A stretch of DNA of 64,000 nt from Gibbula magus. Its lineage: Eukaryota; Mollusca; Gastropoda; Trochida; Trochidae. The stretch spans positions 43,246,358 through 43,310,357 of the forward strand of contig OW388300.1 of NCBI GenBank assembly GCA_936450465.1. Direction: 5' to 3'. This document shows positions 10,535-23,359 of this stretch, one piece after another. Every line of letters starts with the position of its first letter. Positions within the stretch are counted from its first letter, which is position 1. Both the position numbers and the translations under genes were made by a program. The notes below the pieces were generated by a model that saw only the letters and a list, made by a program, of their open reading frames with translations, ran no database searches and had not been told where the DNA came from.

Positions 10535-13096
10535 CTGCAGAAAGAAACACATTTATAAACTTACCAATTAAAAGGTTTACCTATGCTATTACACGGATCG
10601 TATATGTGTTTGTATTGATAGCCAGTCATTGTTCCACAAATTTAATAGCTTTCACTTTGTTTCAAAATCAACATGTTCGGATTTATTTAGAAAATAAACC
10701 AAATTCAATCAGGGACAATCCGAACCCTCGATCAGCAAAATCCGTGTACCGTAAATCAAATGATCGGTAACATTCCGTTCACCGGAACACTCGAGCTATG
10801 AAAACACATGATCCAACTTTGACAACAGATTATTAAATATTCACACCATACCATGCCTTGAAATTTCGCCAGGGCTTGCAGTACTTATTGAAACAAATTT
10901 ACATTAAATCAATTTTGGATAATATACACATTGGATACTCTTATGATACGGAAAATATACAGCGATTGTCAAAATTTGGCGACATTGACTGACACATAGT
11001 TGCAAAAATGAATGTTTGTAAAAAAATGGTTAGGTTTATCTTCTACTTGGTTTCACAAGAGGGAGTATAGATATTTACTCATGAAGTAGTTGCTATTTAT
11101 AAGTTCATAAGTATTCAAACAATATGCATAATGAGCTAAAATTTACCACTTTTCGTGGTCGTTTGTCCCGCTCCTTGCATTAAAAGTCACGTGACGAATC
11201 AGTAACAATGAACATCCTCACGTAAACATTACACTCAGTGATCATTGCATTCTATAACCATATCTGAATATTTTTGAACAAGCTTGAAGGAAATTTAAAA
11301 TTGACTAATCCAATTAATACATGATGATATTGGAACCAACGGAAGAGAAACGCATTATAATCTAGTAGATTATGGTTGCACTCTCTAAACAGAATCATTT
11401 GCACAATCTGTTGCACTCCTAATGCACAGTGGTTGCACTGACAACACAGCGACAGTAGCATCCCCTTTTCTTAAATTCAATTATTTCACTTTATTCCTAT
11501 AGTCATGTGCAAATAAATTATTCTATGAACCATTATTTTCATTTCAAAGAAATTGGAAGAAAAAAGTTTGGAATGCACTTAGCTAAACAAACATCAACAC
11601 ACCTGTTATCCAATAATCAAATTAATTCCCTTTATACTCTTGACTGAACATGTCAAAAGAATATCAATAAAGGAGATCATATATCCTGTATGTAATATAA
11701 TCAAATACATTTGTTTATTTGCACACAAATAAAATAATAGTTTCGATAAATAAATCACTTAAATATTATCTAAGTGTAACAACATGCAGACATATGTATA
11801 TATGATTCAATTAAATATTCTAAAAGGCGGTGTTTGTTACTTATTCATAAATCTAAAGGTATTGTATTTTAAATGAATAAAGAGAATATAATAATGTTAT
11901 CAATCATTCTATTCATATTATTTCTTATATCTATTTATTATAATTATTCATTATGTAAATTGTTAACACAGCATGTAAATGCACTGAACTGTAGAAAGAT
12001 CAGTACTAAATATTCTATTGTCATGGAAGTGAGTTACGTAAATAAATTAAATTAATTTTGATGCAAACACATTTGATTACGTACTTGCAATTTATTTCAT
12101 TGGAAAAACAATAATTTAATCCAAACCATACGAGAAAAAGTTCCTAATTTATAATCTTTGTACAACTATTTCCATCAAGCAAGTTAATCTGCTTGTTTGA
12201 TACATATAATCTTCTTGTGGTTTGTTAAATATGATAATTAATTTTTTTTATCACATGCTAAAAACAACAAGATAGGAGAGAACAATTTGAATAAAATTTA
12301 TGATGTAAAATAATAAAAAATGACACAAAAGACATATGATTGAAAAAACTTCAGACTTCAAATAAAGATATTCATTTTTGTCTTCATTTCTATCATACAT
12401 GTTTACTTCAAAAGCCACAAAAACAAATGCCTCTCATTTACTCATGACATCAAAAGATGTCTGCAAGAAAATCACAATGATGGAGTCATGACATCAGCTC
12501 GAACCATTATTGAATAGTTATTAAATATTGCTGACTCTGGTGATGTGACATAAAGAACACTGCTCATGATAAATATGGAAACTGCCTCGAACGATGTCTG
12601 CCATCTCATTCAGCGATCGTTCACATGTTCTCAAGTTACATTAAACTGATAAATTGACACAATATTTCTTGTTTACAACAGTCATATTTCATACCTGATT
12701 TTGATTAATGATTTAATACCTCTGAAAAGCATTTTAATATCACTTGTTTTAACATTATATTCACCACAATATTTCTTTGAATATATAGCGACATATAGCA
12801 CGTCTACTGATGTCATGCTACTATCGTTTTTGACGACCTTGGCTATTGTTCAAAGACGTCATTTGAATATACTAATAGAATATTAAACAAGCCGCAAAAA
12901 ATTATGAATTATTTTTTCCAAGTTCATTATTGTGATAAACTCTGAGCTTCAGCAAGACACAATAACTCACGAGGGACAGATAATTCGTAATTCTGAGCAC
13001 AGACGCCATTTTAATATAGCATATATTTATTGCAGGTTAGAGGATGACCAAATTTAGACTTTGATCTTGGCCTGAATTGATTGAAACATATCTTAC
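10535..13096. other. Unassigned DNA left of exon 4
   Basis: Probably the next intron of the SLC38A11-like gene, but no following exon was found. AT-rich with scattered TTAA; no repeat family assigned. Confidence 0.4.
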
Positions 13097-13155
13097 CTGA
13101 TAGGTGTCTGTGTTTGACAGTTGTCCAGCCTCAATCAGGAGGAATATAGAGTAAT
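13097..13155 (-). CDS. SLC38A11: SLC38A11-like coding exon 4 (end of TM2 and loop)
   Basis: A 59-bp exon between a TTATTTCCAG acceptor and a CAG|GTAAG donor. It completes the Asp codon and encodes DYSIFLLIEAGQLSNTDTYQ, matching in order the TM2 end and loop of SLC38A11. It ends in phase 0. The 5.1-kb intron upstream of it carries a TTAA MITE, a SINE, fold-back DNA and other repeats. Confidence 0.9.
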
Positions 13156-16100
13156 CTGGAAATAAAGAGTAATTACTTGGATAAACTTAAAGGTACATCC
13201 AAACTAGGGTTGATAGTGTTTGATCGGTCTTATAACAACTGTACATTTTCATGGGGCGTGCAGTTTCGGTTTATGCACATGTTTAATGATGTTGCTTGAT
13301 TTTAATGAAAAGTAGTAAATATGATACATTTGACGTTAGGGGATGAATATGCATGTTGAGTGAAATTGTTTCAACTGAAATCATCACATTTGGTTCGTTG
13401 GCACGTATTAAAGCGAAATAAAATTTTATGAAACAAAATGGATGTATTTTTAAGATCTATGGCAGAAAGATATCTGCGATCAACAAGGAGGTAAATTTCT
13501 ATATAGAGTGTTGTGGTTACCAAGAACTTTAAGGTGGTTGAAAAGCGCAGTGGTTAACGCTCCGGTCTGGATCAAGAGGACAGGGGTTCGAATCCCGACA
13601 GGGGCACAACAACTGTTCTACACATCGTTATGTTTGGGTGCAATTCTTCACTGAATATCAGCTTAATACCACCCATGATGTGTAGTGATAAGGTGTATAT
13701 ATTTCTCAAATCTTCTGGAAACCTACATTGACATACTTTTGGTTATGCTATATACTATAATATAAGATACCCACCACACAGATGAGCGTGTTTTATGAGA
13801 CAATAAAACATGCTCACGATACAGGACGTCAGTTAGAGCATCACTTAGTTAATGATGTCATATTTTATGTCAATTGCTAGTGAATGTGTTCGACAACGGG
13901 AGGCATCAATATTTTAAACAAATTTCATACAAATAACATAATATCTCAACTGTTTTTATATAAAAGGGAGTAATTGTTTAAGGGCATCTCATATAATAAA
14001 TAGAAGACTCGTTGTTGTGCTATATAAAACTTTTACCCTTAAATTACTAAACAATTATTGACTTCAAGTGAGGTTGATCCAATGATTTATCGACCTTGGA
14101 TACGTAATATTCAACGAGGCGAAGCCGAGGTGAATATCACGTGTCCAAGGTCGATAAATCATTGGATCAACCGACTCTGAAGTCTATAATTGTTTTATTA
14201 TATGAACAATGTCAAGACTGGGATCTCCCAAAGCTATTTTTAGCCACCGGAGGTGTCTGGATTGTTATATCAACCTCTCATGCGTCACACAGGTTGACAT
14301 CGCTTGGCGTCAGTGCTGTCATGTGACCAAGTAGACCAATCAGAAAGACGGAAATAATCCATTCATATAATAAAAAGGGTTATTACTTATATTTCAGTCA
14401 TAAAAGTCTCACAGGAAATCCAGGGTACAAAATAGCCAGATATTGGATACAAGATTCTAAACTATTTCAGACTTTAATTACCAATCTGTCAGATTGCTTG
14501 AACACTTATCTATGAGATTAAATTTTTGGGACCAATTGCTAATCTATCGTAATACACGACCGTAGTATAACTAATCAAAATTTGGTTCATGTGATTCGGA
14601 TAGAGATTACAGGAAATGCGGGCTCCAAAATAGCTGACTGATTATTTTGGGCTCTTATTAGCTATAGGATGACCCAACAGTGAGCTTTGATAACTGATAT
14701 AGTTTATGATTCTTCTCCACACATGCTACTAACTGGTCTATTGAACACTGACAATTAAGCAGAATATTAAAATATATTTATCCTTTGTGCATTCATTAGA
14801 AAGGAAACTTGTCCATCAAAATTAAACTGCATGAAAAGTTTATTTATCTAGTTCCATCTTGCACTCATTTTCATATATCAAACCTTGGTAATATTTTATT
14901 TTGAAGCACCTCAAAAACAAAATGTCCATGTCAATATCCTGTTAAGACGGCAAGCATCATAAATATATAAAGAACAAAAAAATTTTTGGTTTGTAAAGAC
15001 TTAATTTTATTCTTTGTAATCACTTTTTCAAATATACCCAGATTTCAGTTTTAATTATTTTTTAAATCCTTTAAAGTTCAGAGAGCCTATATTTGTTGTT
15101 TTTTGTTAGTGATGACAGATAGTAATTCTTTGATTAAATGTCACAGGAAAGCATAGAGAAATATAATTCAAGGTTTTCTGATAAATCTAATTCAAATAAA
15201 GACTTTAAATACTAAAAAAGGAGCTTTTGATTCTTAAGCCATTCTTATTTTTCATAATACAGCAAAAAATGAAAATGACTTCAACAAATCTCTTTGCAAG
15301 CAGGCTAAATGTCAATACATTATAAAAGTCAATCACTTTTCAAAAGATTTCACATTCCATGGGGACTTCCTGAATATTGCATGATGGGAAATAATGTGGA
15401 GTGGAGACTCATGGGAGATTTCTAAAGACATTGAAATCTGTGTGAACCTTTGATTGAATTCGTGCAGCTCGAGATCTGCATTTGTTTTTCTGCATGACTC
15501 CACCATGGATGTAAATTCCACGTAATAAATCTTCCTTTGAAGTTTCAAACAGGTTTTGCTGCTCTTATTTAATAACTAATACTAACCTAAAAAAAAAATA
15601 AAATCTGTAGTCCATCAGGATTTGCATGCTTTATTATCTAAAGTTGAGGTTAAGATTTGTATTTGTAAGTAAAGCAATGGTCAAAATGCTATAATGTCAT
15701 AAATATGAATAGCTAAGAATGTGCCTCATAGAAGCATAAATGCATATTTGTCCCCTCCCCATGCCATAAAATAATCTCCTTCAACACTGTGCAAGCCCCT
15801 TCAAAATGCTTAACAAAGCTAGATGATCGACCAGTTACCCTCAGCTTTCAATTTGTGGAAACTGGGCTTGTCTACTCTGCAACTTGCTGTGCCTCAACAA
15901 GCCTATAATGACCCCTCAACCCCCTAAATCACTACCCAATAAACACTTTCCACCGTCTGCACCTGTACTCAGTACACAGCAAATTCACCAGCCTATAGCA
16001 AATAAACAATGTGTGGCCATCACTTGTGAAGAAGTCAGTGAATACTAAATAATATGACTCTAATTTACAGACATACAACTTGGCTGTTTACATTTGCAAT

Positions 16101-19100
16101 ATGATTACATAGATCATTTTATCAAAAGGAAATAACTTAATTATAGTCATCCATGTATTGATCAATTTAAGTTTAAATCTAGATTTTTTTACTACATTTG
16201 CTGGATTATTCATGATATCAACATAATTTTGGGAAACTGAAAAAAAAACTACAAATGAAATTGAAAACATGTTCATACCATTAATTGATTTCAACACACA
16301 CACTGCTGTTAAACTGGTCCAAAAGTGTATGCCTACAGAATAAATGAATTAATGGCAAACTTTTCATGCAAACTTCCTCAATTTCAGCTTGATAAGGCAT
16401 TGGCAGGTAAATGGTTACTTCTCTAGTTATAACAAAGAAGTACTGTAATAGAAGCTCCTGACATCTATTCTTTATACCTCTTTCAGCCCTGTGTCTATTA
16501 GAGATCGGCGTTTATTCATTTTTTGCCATATAAATCACCCTGTTAACAAGCATATAGAATGCAATCATGACCAACTTTCTTGAATATGAATTAGTTTTGG
16601 CGAATGTTTGTTCATTATTGAATGGAAACAACATTTTGTTTAAGAGCCATTAGTATTAAAAAAACAAAACAAAACAAAAAAACATTGCTTATCTTATCAC
16701 CCAGTATTTAATTGAGACCCAGCGACTAATTGAGACCCGGAGTCTATTTCTTTCAAACGGCCATCCCCCCGGCATCGACCCAGTGTCTATTAGAGGAAAT
16801 ACGGTAATCTGGAGAGTTATAGGCACTTATCACAGTTCCATTATCGTGTAAAGATAGTCCAAATTGCCAGACATTGACTTAAAAGTATCCTATCTAAAAG
16901 TACGAGAGCTTAATTCAAGAAGCTTTCCAAATGTTAAACTTGGTAATTATTACATTTACTCAATCTTTATTGGAAAAACAAATGCGGAAGTTCATTAGCT
17001 GTTCGTTTTAAGGATAACAAATGTTGTAGGAAGATGTAAGCTATTTCGGTTTGATGTTGTAAATGTCAGACTTAATTACAAGTCAAGAGTTTCCACTTAA
17101 TTACCTTGAGTCTACGACTTAATGACAATCTCAAAGGTCATATAAAATCATGAGCTATTGACGCCGGTAACTTTATATAACCATTACTTGTAAGGTAATC
17201 TGGTTAGAATTTCTTTATAATCCAATAAATAATATGTTTTTCAAACATTTTCCCCAGCAAGCTTCTCCTCAGTGATGTATGTTGTCGTGCACAGGGCTTA
17301 AACATAGAGATCTATCGCCCACCGGCAGCCATCTTGCTTTTTTGCAATACAAGAGATGTAAAAATGTTGTACTTTCAATATTTCCAATTTTTTATATAAT
17401 ATTTTCAATTTGTTTATATTATAAAAAATATGTATTGATAGCAATAGCAAGGTTTTTCACAATCGTAGAGCCGATGAATGGTTTCACTTCTCATTGCTTT
17501 TATTTCATTTGAGCTAGGCTTTTTCAAATTTTCAAATATATATAGTCATAAAAATATAACCCTCAGTAATATATTTAAGCTGGATTGTGCAATAACCACG
17601 TATTAATAATATCGGTATATGTGTGTCAACATGAATCTCCATTCGATTTTCATATCCTAAAAAATATACCGGCCATGATAGAACCTTCTCTTTAAACGTT
17701 CCTCAAGTTGGGAGGCAGGAGACAATCTATGTTGTTCAATAATTTATAACCACTCACTAGGCATGTGTACTAGTTATGTATAGGTACCAAGATTGTACAT
17801 AGTCATACTATCTTTTCCCGGATGATATTTGTTTGTGCACAAGTTTGTTAAGCTCTCTTGTGTGCATATCTCTACAAATGTTCTCAATTACATGCCAGGT
17901 TTGTTATTTAATTATTTAGAAACATAACTTCCAGGACAAGTTTTCTAAATCCAAAACAGGAAATTAAAGCAAAAGAAGCCAGTCTAATTCAGGACAAGTC
18001 CAGCACAGTTTGTTTGCAAAGGTCAGCTAGATCATGTGTGAAAGAAAGTCTGCTTCATTAAATCTAAGTGTCAAGAAATACATTCCTGTGAAAATTAACG
18101 CCCCATCAAGCTCATCATTAATTTGAATCACAGCCAAGTACATGTACTTTGTGCTGTCAGTTGATACCAAAGCACACAAAAATATCCAAGCTTGAATACA
18201 TCCAAGAAACCTGAATCATAAAATTAGTGATCCTCGTAAAGCTAATGACCTACCTGTAATTAAGGCAACAACTATGATGAGTATTATTCCCAATCCAAAT
18301 CCTGCCTGCCGCAACGCAAAGGGCATACCTGAAACACAAGGCTCAACTTGTAGACTGGAAATCTTGTATAGAAGTTGATAAAGGTCATAAGGTTAGTTGG
18401 AAATAATATTATAATCATGTATTTGTAAATGTTAAAGTATAAATACAGTTGATGTAGTTGGCATTCCACAGGTAACACTAGTTTTCGTTTTTCCATCATC
18501 ACTCTGTACACCATTCCTGATGGTCAGGGAATAAGGCAAGCACAATCAATGAGAACTTTGAAACACAAATTATTTGTATATCTAAACATGCACCAAACCA
18601 GCAGCCCACTAGCGTTTTACTTGCCCTTCATTTTTTGAAAAAAGAAAAGGAAATAAAAACATCAAAATTTGACTTCTCTAAGAGGCATTGATTATGAAGT
18701 TCATTGAAGACAAATTCTGAGGATAGCCGGTGTCTTATTAATTTGACGTTTCGATGCAGATACTGGCACCGTTATCGAGCAAGTGAATATTCATAAATAC
18801 AAAAATAGATAAGCATGATCATAACTTAAATTGGCTTGAAATTGTTAATTCTTCTATAAAAACCCAATTTAAAATTTTGTTTGAGTATTGATGAGGGGAT
18901 TATTGATAATCCTTATTCCGGTCAACAGACCAATCAGATCTCTCGATTGGTATTGAGTGCAGCGTAACGTTCACCCAAAAGTTTTTTAGTGTTGATTTTT
19001 TAGTTCGAAGAGATATCAAAGTTATTCAAAGCGCTGAAATATGATCAAAATAAGTTGTGTGGGGAAAAGATTAAAAAGTGCATGTGTTAAAATTAGTTTT

Positions 19101-21120
19101 GAATGTGACTGAACTATCAGTCTAATTCTGCCTGAAATCAAACCACGCGAAATTGGCAGCAATGGCTGCACTCTATTTGTATATAGGGTGTATATATAGG
19201 GTGTATATTTTTTACCTACATATTACCTACATTATAATTGCAATACTGACTTCCTGTGATGGTAATTCACCAATGATGATGCCATCTCGTGACAGTACGT
19301 GATGAAGTTGGAAGACATTATTGTGAAGCTGCTGCACACTCAATTTACCATACTATGATGTTATTAATTAAGTCAATCTTACTGGCCGAGTTACAGGTCC
19401 GAGGTCCGTTGTATTGGCAATACAAAGAACCGATGACCTGTAACTCGGCCAATACAGAAATACTGGTACTTAATTATTGACAATTTTATTAAATATCATC
19501 TTTTCATTCAACAGTAAACATCTCATTTCCATTAAAATCCTAATCATAAACAAGATTGGTCAATAGATAGCACTCATCAAAGTGACAGTTTTGGTCTTTC
19601 ACCAAATGCTCAGACTCGTATTGGCCCAGTTTGTCTCATATTGGCCCGTTTTTTCAATATTGACCCAGTTTTGCTGTACTGGCTCAGATGCAGACTAACA
19701 TGATCTTAGCAGTAAATGCTGTATACATGTCATGTGATTGGTAGTATTCTGTATTGTTCTAGTCAACCTACAACTATATACCCACCAATGATGCCGGAGC
19801 CGATGATGCTGTTGATGAAGTTGAAGGACGTCATGGGGATGTTGCTGCGCGGCTTCCCATCATCCTTCTCTTCCACCAACTGACGCGTGTCACTGATACT
19901 GCTCGTCTCCGAGAAGTCCGACACCGTCTGTACAAACAGGATATAGTTTAATTGAGACATGATTTTATGATTAAAGGAGACCACTAAAAAAGGAAATAGC
20001 CCATCAACAAGTTGATATTGTTAATATGTCATGATTTTATAATAAAAGGATAAAAGGTTATGAGATCACGTAAAGTGTGACTCGATCACTCTGTACAAAG
20101 AGAGAGTAATTTGTCAACAACATGTATATTTTTCAGTTTAATATATTAAAGAAGTAAAGATGATGATGTTCAACAAGTATGACAGCATCTTCAACAAAAT
20201 TATACGAAGAAATCGCCAAGAAATATAGAAGATGAGATAATGAAGACAAGGTGTTACAGCAAGATATTGGTTAAACGATCAGTTTATGAGAGTGATAGTG
20301 TAATTGCCATATTTTTATTTATTTATCAGGTGTGGTTTTTATTTCTGGGATTCAAAATAAGTTCTTTGCATCAATTTGTCAGTTTCATGTATGTTTGTTA
20401 TGTATCGAATGATTAAAGACAAATAGACTTCGGACACTGTCTGCTCAAACAATAACTTGTCCGTAACTTGAATGTGATTAAATCAATAATGAAGACTATC
20501 ATAAGAATGAGTACATTAATTAGTATGGACTGACTCACACTGAATACGTCGTCAAGCTACTTCTCAAATAACCAACAACCTGGTCATTGATCAAACATGT
20601 GACATCATTCTCAACTCACTGGTGAGTAGGCCAATATAACCTAAGTTCAAATATCGCCTTCAATTCTAAACCATTTAATCAATGTATGAAATAATACCCA
20701 TCCAATGGCCATAAACCTACAAACTATGCCATTGTGCTGACAATGTTTCAATGTCATTTTTAGTTTTTACACTGATAATGACACAGGAACTGTTTTGGGC
20801 AAGCAACTTTCCTACGAAAGGCATAACTCTTGCCAGTCTCCATTACTAGCTGATTTAAGTCTTGCCATATTTCCTTAAGGTTTCTGTGCCAGGAAATCAG
20901 AGCAAACTATGCTTTTTTAGGTACAGCGATACACCCTCTTAGCACGGTAAAGCCAGGTAAATGCGAAGGGAAGTTTGACGGGAAAGCTATTTTTCAGGCA
21001 ATTGATTTGATAAAAAAAGTACAAGTTTTTGTACTATTACAGACTGATTCCAAATGCAAAAATGTTACACTTCAAAGTCTTCACATACTTATATCTTACC
21101 TCCAGCATAATCATCGACAT
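13097..21120 (-). CDS. SLC38A11: SLC38A11-like sodium-coupled neutral amino acid transporter, 5' four coding exons (partial gene)
   Basis: Four exons splice in phase on the minus strand (21100-21120, 19786-19927, 18254-18328, 13097-13155; introns 1172, 1457 and 5098 bp) to give 99 residues. Residues 1-37 are a hydrophilic, acidic N-tail. Residues 41-61 form TM1 with FNFINSIIGSGIIG, the glycine-rich unwound helix of AAAP/SLC38 carriers. MPFALRQAGF links to TM2 (about 66-88), and the loop ends in LSNTDTYQ. From memory, this order and the TDTYQ motif fit SLC38A11 best among SLC38 members. By family, it should be a membrane carrier moving neutral amino acids with Na+; this is inferred, not shown. 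Family members are about 400-460 residues, so only the first quarter is here. TM3 onward (expected YPFIAMISYN-like exon) was not seen in 1-13096. The start at 21120 is chosen because it is the first ATG joined by a GTAAG donor in the correct phase. Confidence 0.88.
13187..13453. mobile_element. TTAA MITE, family F, internally deleted copy
   Basis: TTAA, then AGGTACATCC at the left end and GGATGTATTT then TTAA at the right. The interior shares CAGTTTCGGTT, GGGATGAATATGCA and GTATTAAAGC with the two 0.5-kb copies at 27205 and 31905, but lacks the central part with the CACGTG/GGCGCGCC core. Confidence 0.75.
13531..13680 (+). mobile_element. tRNA-derived SINE, family A, 3'-incomplete
   Basis: The best-preserved tRNA head in the window: box A AGCGCAGTGGTTAACGC, box B GGGTTCGAATCCC, about 40 bp apart. 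The body (ACTGTTCTACA, TTGGGTGCAAT, CACTGAATATCAG) follows. It lies in the intron between exons 3 and 4 of the transporter, on the opposite strand. Confidence 0.75.
14046..14200. repeat. Near-perfect fold-back element
   Basis: Arms of about 70 bp meet at a tiny loop at CGAAG. TTGATCCAATGATTTATCGA... pairs with ...TCGATAAATCATTGGATCAA, and outer AAACAATTATTGACTTCA pairs with TGAAGTCTATAATTGTTTT. A non-autonomous hairpin MITE in the transporter intron; RNA from it would be long double-stranded. Confidence 0.8.
14201..17271. other. Intron DNA with repeat fragments
   Basis: Within intron 3-4 of the transporter. Contains a short family B fragment (15607-15660, CTGTAGTCCATCAGGATTT) and a CTATTAGAGGAAATACGGTA repeat end at 16785-16805 with related GAGACCC phrases from 16705. 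No exon seen. Confidence 0.45.
17272..17696 (+). repeat. Family D repeat, copy 1
   Basis: Shares GCCATCTTGCTTTTTTGCA, ATATGTATTGATAG and TAGTCATAAAAAT...TAATAT with the copy at 43590-44090. The right end (GATAGAACC-TCTCTTTAA) equals the terminal repeat of the mini-MITE at 24296. Confidence 0.6.
18254..18328 (-). CDS. SLC38A11: SLC38A11-like coding exon 3 (TM1-TM2 link and TM2)
   Basis: A 75-bp exon between a GTGTTTCAG acceptor and a GTAGGT donor. It completes the split glycine codon of exon 2 and encodes MPFALRQAGFGLG followed by a hydrophobic run (IILIIVVALIT) that is TM2. It ends with one base of an Asp codon. The MKQAGFPLG/MRQAGF-type link is typical of SLC38 proteins. Confidence 0.9.
19364..19476. 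repeat. Fold-back element in transporter intron 2
   Basis: CTGGCCGAGTTACAGGTC (from 19382) and GACCTGTAACTCGGCCAAT (to 19453) pair. Arms are about 37 bp with almost no loop, inside outer TTAATTAAGT / ACTTAATTA termini. Lies upstream of exon 3 in the 18329-19785 intron. Confidence 0.75.
19617..19692. repeat. Short direct repeats TATTGGCCCAGTTT
   Basis: Four diverged copies of (T/C)ATTGGCCCAGTTTT spaced about 20-25 bp, just 3' (minus sense) of exon 2 in the intron. No function apparent. Confidence 0.5.
19786..19927 (-). CDS. SLC38A11: SLC38A11-like coding exon 2 (N-tail and TM1)
   Basis: A 142-bp exon between a TTTGTACAG acceptor and a GTGGGTA donor. It encodes 47 codons plus one base: Ser/Asp-rich tail, a charged EEKDDGKPRSN stretch, then the TM1 motif FNFINSIIGSGIIG. 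Third positions are strikingly GC-rich relative to the flanking AT-rich DNA, as expected for a real coding exon here. This is the strongest single homology signal in the window. Confidence 0.92.
21100..21120 (-). CDS. SLC38A11: SLC38A11-like coding exon 1 (start codon)
   Basis: Encodes MSMIMLE in 21 nt, beginning in the context AACA-ATG and ending GGAG before a GTAAGATA donor. The exon ends in phase 0, which fits the phase-0 start of the next exon. Upstream (higher coordinates) is presumed 5' UTR; the transcription start is not visible. The exon is short enough to be found only through its splice context, so the start is well supported but not certain. Confidence 0.7.
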
Positions 21121-22793
21121 TGTTGAATTTTGGTCACACTTCTTCAAAACTTCAAACAGAACAAGCTGAATTGTATAAACATCAGAACACGGTCCTCTAA
21201 TTAAAAGACACCATGTGTCTTGAAATTCTTTTGACTTTTGTCGTATGTAGGAGGTTTCTTTTCTTCAATAATCTGGAGAACAGAGCCTCCACTCACATAA
21301 CTGTTAGTCACTATCAGGTGACCTTAATGTTTGTTGAAGGCGGAAGCTAAGGTTAAACTTAGCAATTGTCATAAGGTCTGTTGTGTCTCAAGGGTAAACT
21401 GAGGCACAATATTCTAGACAATAGGCATCTTATTCCAGTTTAAAATAAAGCAACAAACATTGCACAAGAGATGAACTTTTCCAGGCTTTTTTCACAAGAG
21501 GATTATAAACAAACTGAACAAACACAATGGAGAACTAGGACCAGGCAGTTATTCCATAAAATATCTCATTATATCGTTAATATGTGCACCGTTATCAATC
21601 ACTTGAAGAATATTAACATGTCATTGATATATGCAATTATTCTTTTAATATGAGGTATAATATCCATTTCAGGCACGGAGATAATATGAAGTGTCTCATT
21701 AATAATTATCCCTATCACAATTTCCGTGTGAATCTTGATTTTAGAACTACATCCAGGGCATAAAGTTGTAAAGCAATGATATCACGTACCACTCAAAGCA
21801 CAATGGTAATTTGAAATGTCTTCATGTTAAGCGTCACATTCTTCCAAGAATAACAAAGCGAAACATGAAGTCCTAAAACAATAATATAATACCACTTCAA
21901 GCACAATGGTTATTCGAATGTCACTGAGGAATTATCTAGAAACAGAATCAAAACCCACAAATTTCTTTGCTGCTTTTCCAACTAATGGACGCAAAGTTGA
22001 TCGAGTCACCTTGGAACACAATGTCAGGACAAATTTGCTGATCTCTCCATAATGTCCTCCGGCAAGTACAAGTTAGAGTTCCTTCACACACACATCGCCG
22101 TCTCTCGATCAACAAATTTGGAATGAAACGTCTCTGTTTGTTACCATCAAATGAGTAACTGAATTTGAGAAAAATTCACAACCAATTTTTGTCTCAACAC
22201 TTGAAATCCTAAACGCTTTCCGTCACAAGTTTACAAGAATTCTCAATGCCATGTCTTCACTCTTCAACATCCTACAAGCTCAAAGTAAATAACTAAATTT
22301 CCAGCCTGTCCTTTTCCCAACAATCGATAGACACAAAATGGCATTTTGAAAAGTGATTAGAAGCAGAATGGTATAATAGAGGTTTAATCTAACATAATTA
22401 CTGCAAAGTAAAAGAGCACAGAACAACATCAGAGCTTCTCTACTTGAAAGAGTTTCTTAAAATGTCGAGTTGTAACCTTAGCAGTTTACCACATGTGGAC
22501 TAGGTAATTACTAATTGATTAATTAGTTCAATACACTCACGAACCCTGCCTTTGATCCATTATGAAAATGGTTATGAGCTATTTTGCACAAACAATTATA
22601 ATTTAATCTATATGAGACTATGTAGAGACATAAACCAAATATTTTCCATTAGAATTATGACTTCACTTTTTTATTAGTAATTTCTTCATTGTATCCTCGG
22701 ATGAAAGTTAAACCTGTTCATTGTTTTGAATTTTTAACAAATGTACGTTTGTGTTTATCAAGGAAGCCACTAGCAAAACCATCGTTGCAAGGC
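21121..22793. other. Region upstream of transporter exon 1
   Basis: Would hold the 5' UTR and promoter if exon 1 is the first exon. No convincing TATA box or initiator. A GTGAGTG donor at plus 22529-22535 follows ATGGATCAAAGGCAGGG on the minus strand, but its phase does not join usefully to exon 1 or 2. Confidence 0.35.
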
Positions 22794-22946
22794 AGTGCAC
22801 TGAAATTGGGATGTAACTAGTAAACCATGCACTGAATATCAACGGAACATTGCACCCAAACCAAACGTAGACAGGGTTGCTGAGCCCCTCGTGGGATTCA
22901 AACTCCTGATCTTGATCTAAACTTTAAGCATACCAACCATTGCTGG
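22794..22946 (-). mobile_element. tRNA-derived SINE, family A, degenerate
   Basis: On the minus strand: B box degenerate as AGTTTGAATCCCA, then CGAGGGGCTCAGCAA, TTTGGGTGCAATG and TTGATATTCAGTGCA, the same order as the copy at 13531. The 3' tail is missing. Confidence 0.65.
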
Positions 22947-23359
22947 ATCCAGAGAGGGGGGGTTGTTTGAGAACAATGGGTGGGTAGATAGTGTGTTGAG
23001 GAGTCTGGTTTGCATTCCCAAGAGATTTATTTACAGAAATTTACTATATGCATTAGGGATTCTATTTTTTGGTTATGTATGGAATGGAATCCTTCCAAAG
23101 TGGTATTCCTGGATTCACTCCTGCTTAGCAACGCTCTATCCCATGGCAACCTTGATGAACAATGGAATACCATAAACAACTCATAAGCTAAAATGGATGG
23201 CATTATCATGAATCTACATTCAAAGGGGGGACTGCAAATGCTAACGACTCTCCATCAATCCTGGTGACAGATTATCAGTTTGTATCTATGTACATGTGAC
23301 ATCACTTTTTGCATCACTTAAGAATTTTGCTTATAAACTTTAACAAATATTGATATAAA

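Noticed and set aside
15333..15548. 71-residue minus ORF in the transporter intron
   Set aside because: Protein-like in places, but no good acceptor/donor pair in phase with neighbouring exons and no recognised family.
20531..20580. Possible extra exon between transporter exons 1 and 2 (GTGAGT donor)
   Set aside because: Any exon here would break the phase of the exon 1-2 junction.
22537..22560. Alternative first exon (ATGGATCAAAGGCAGGG with GTGAGTG donor)
   Set aside because: Ends in phase 2 and cannot join exon 1 or 2 without a stop or frameshift; GTGAGT is expected many times by chance in 64 kb.
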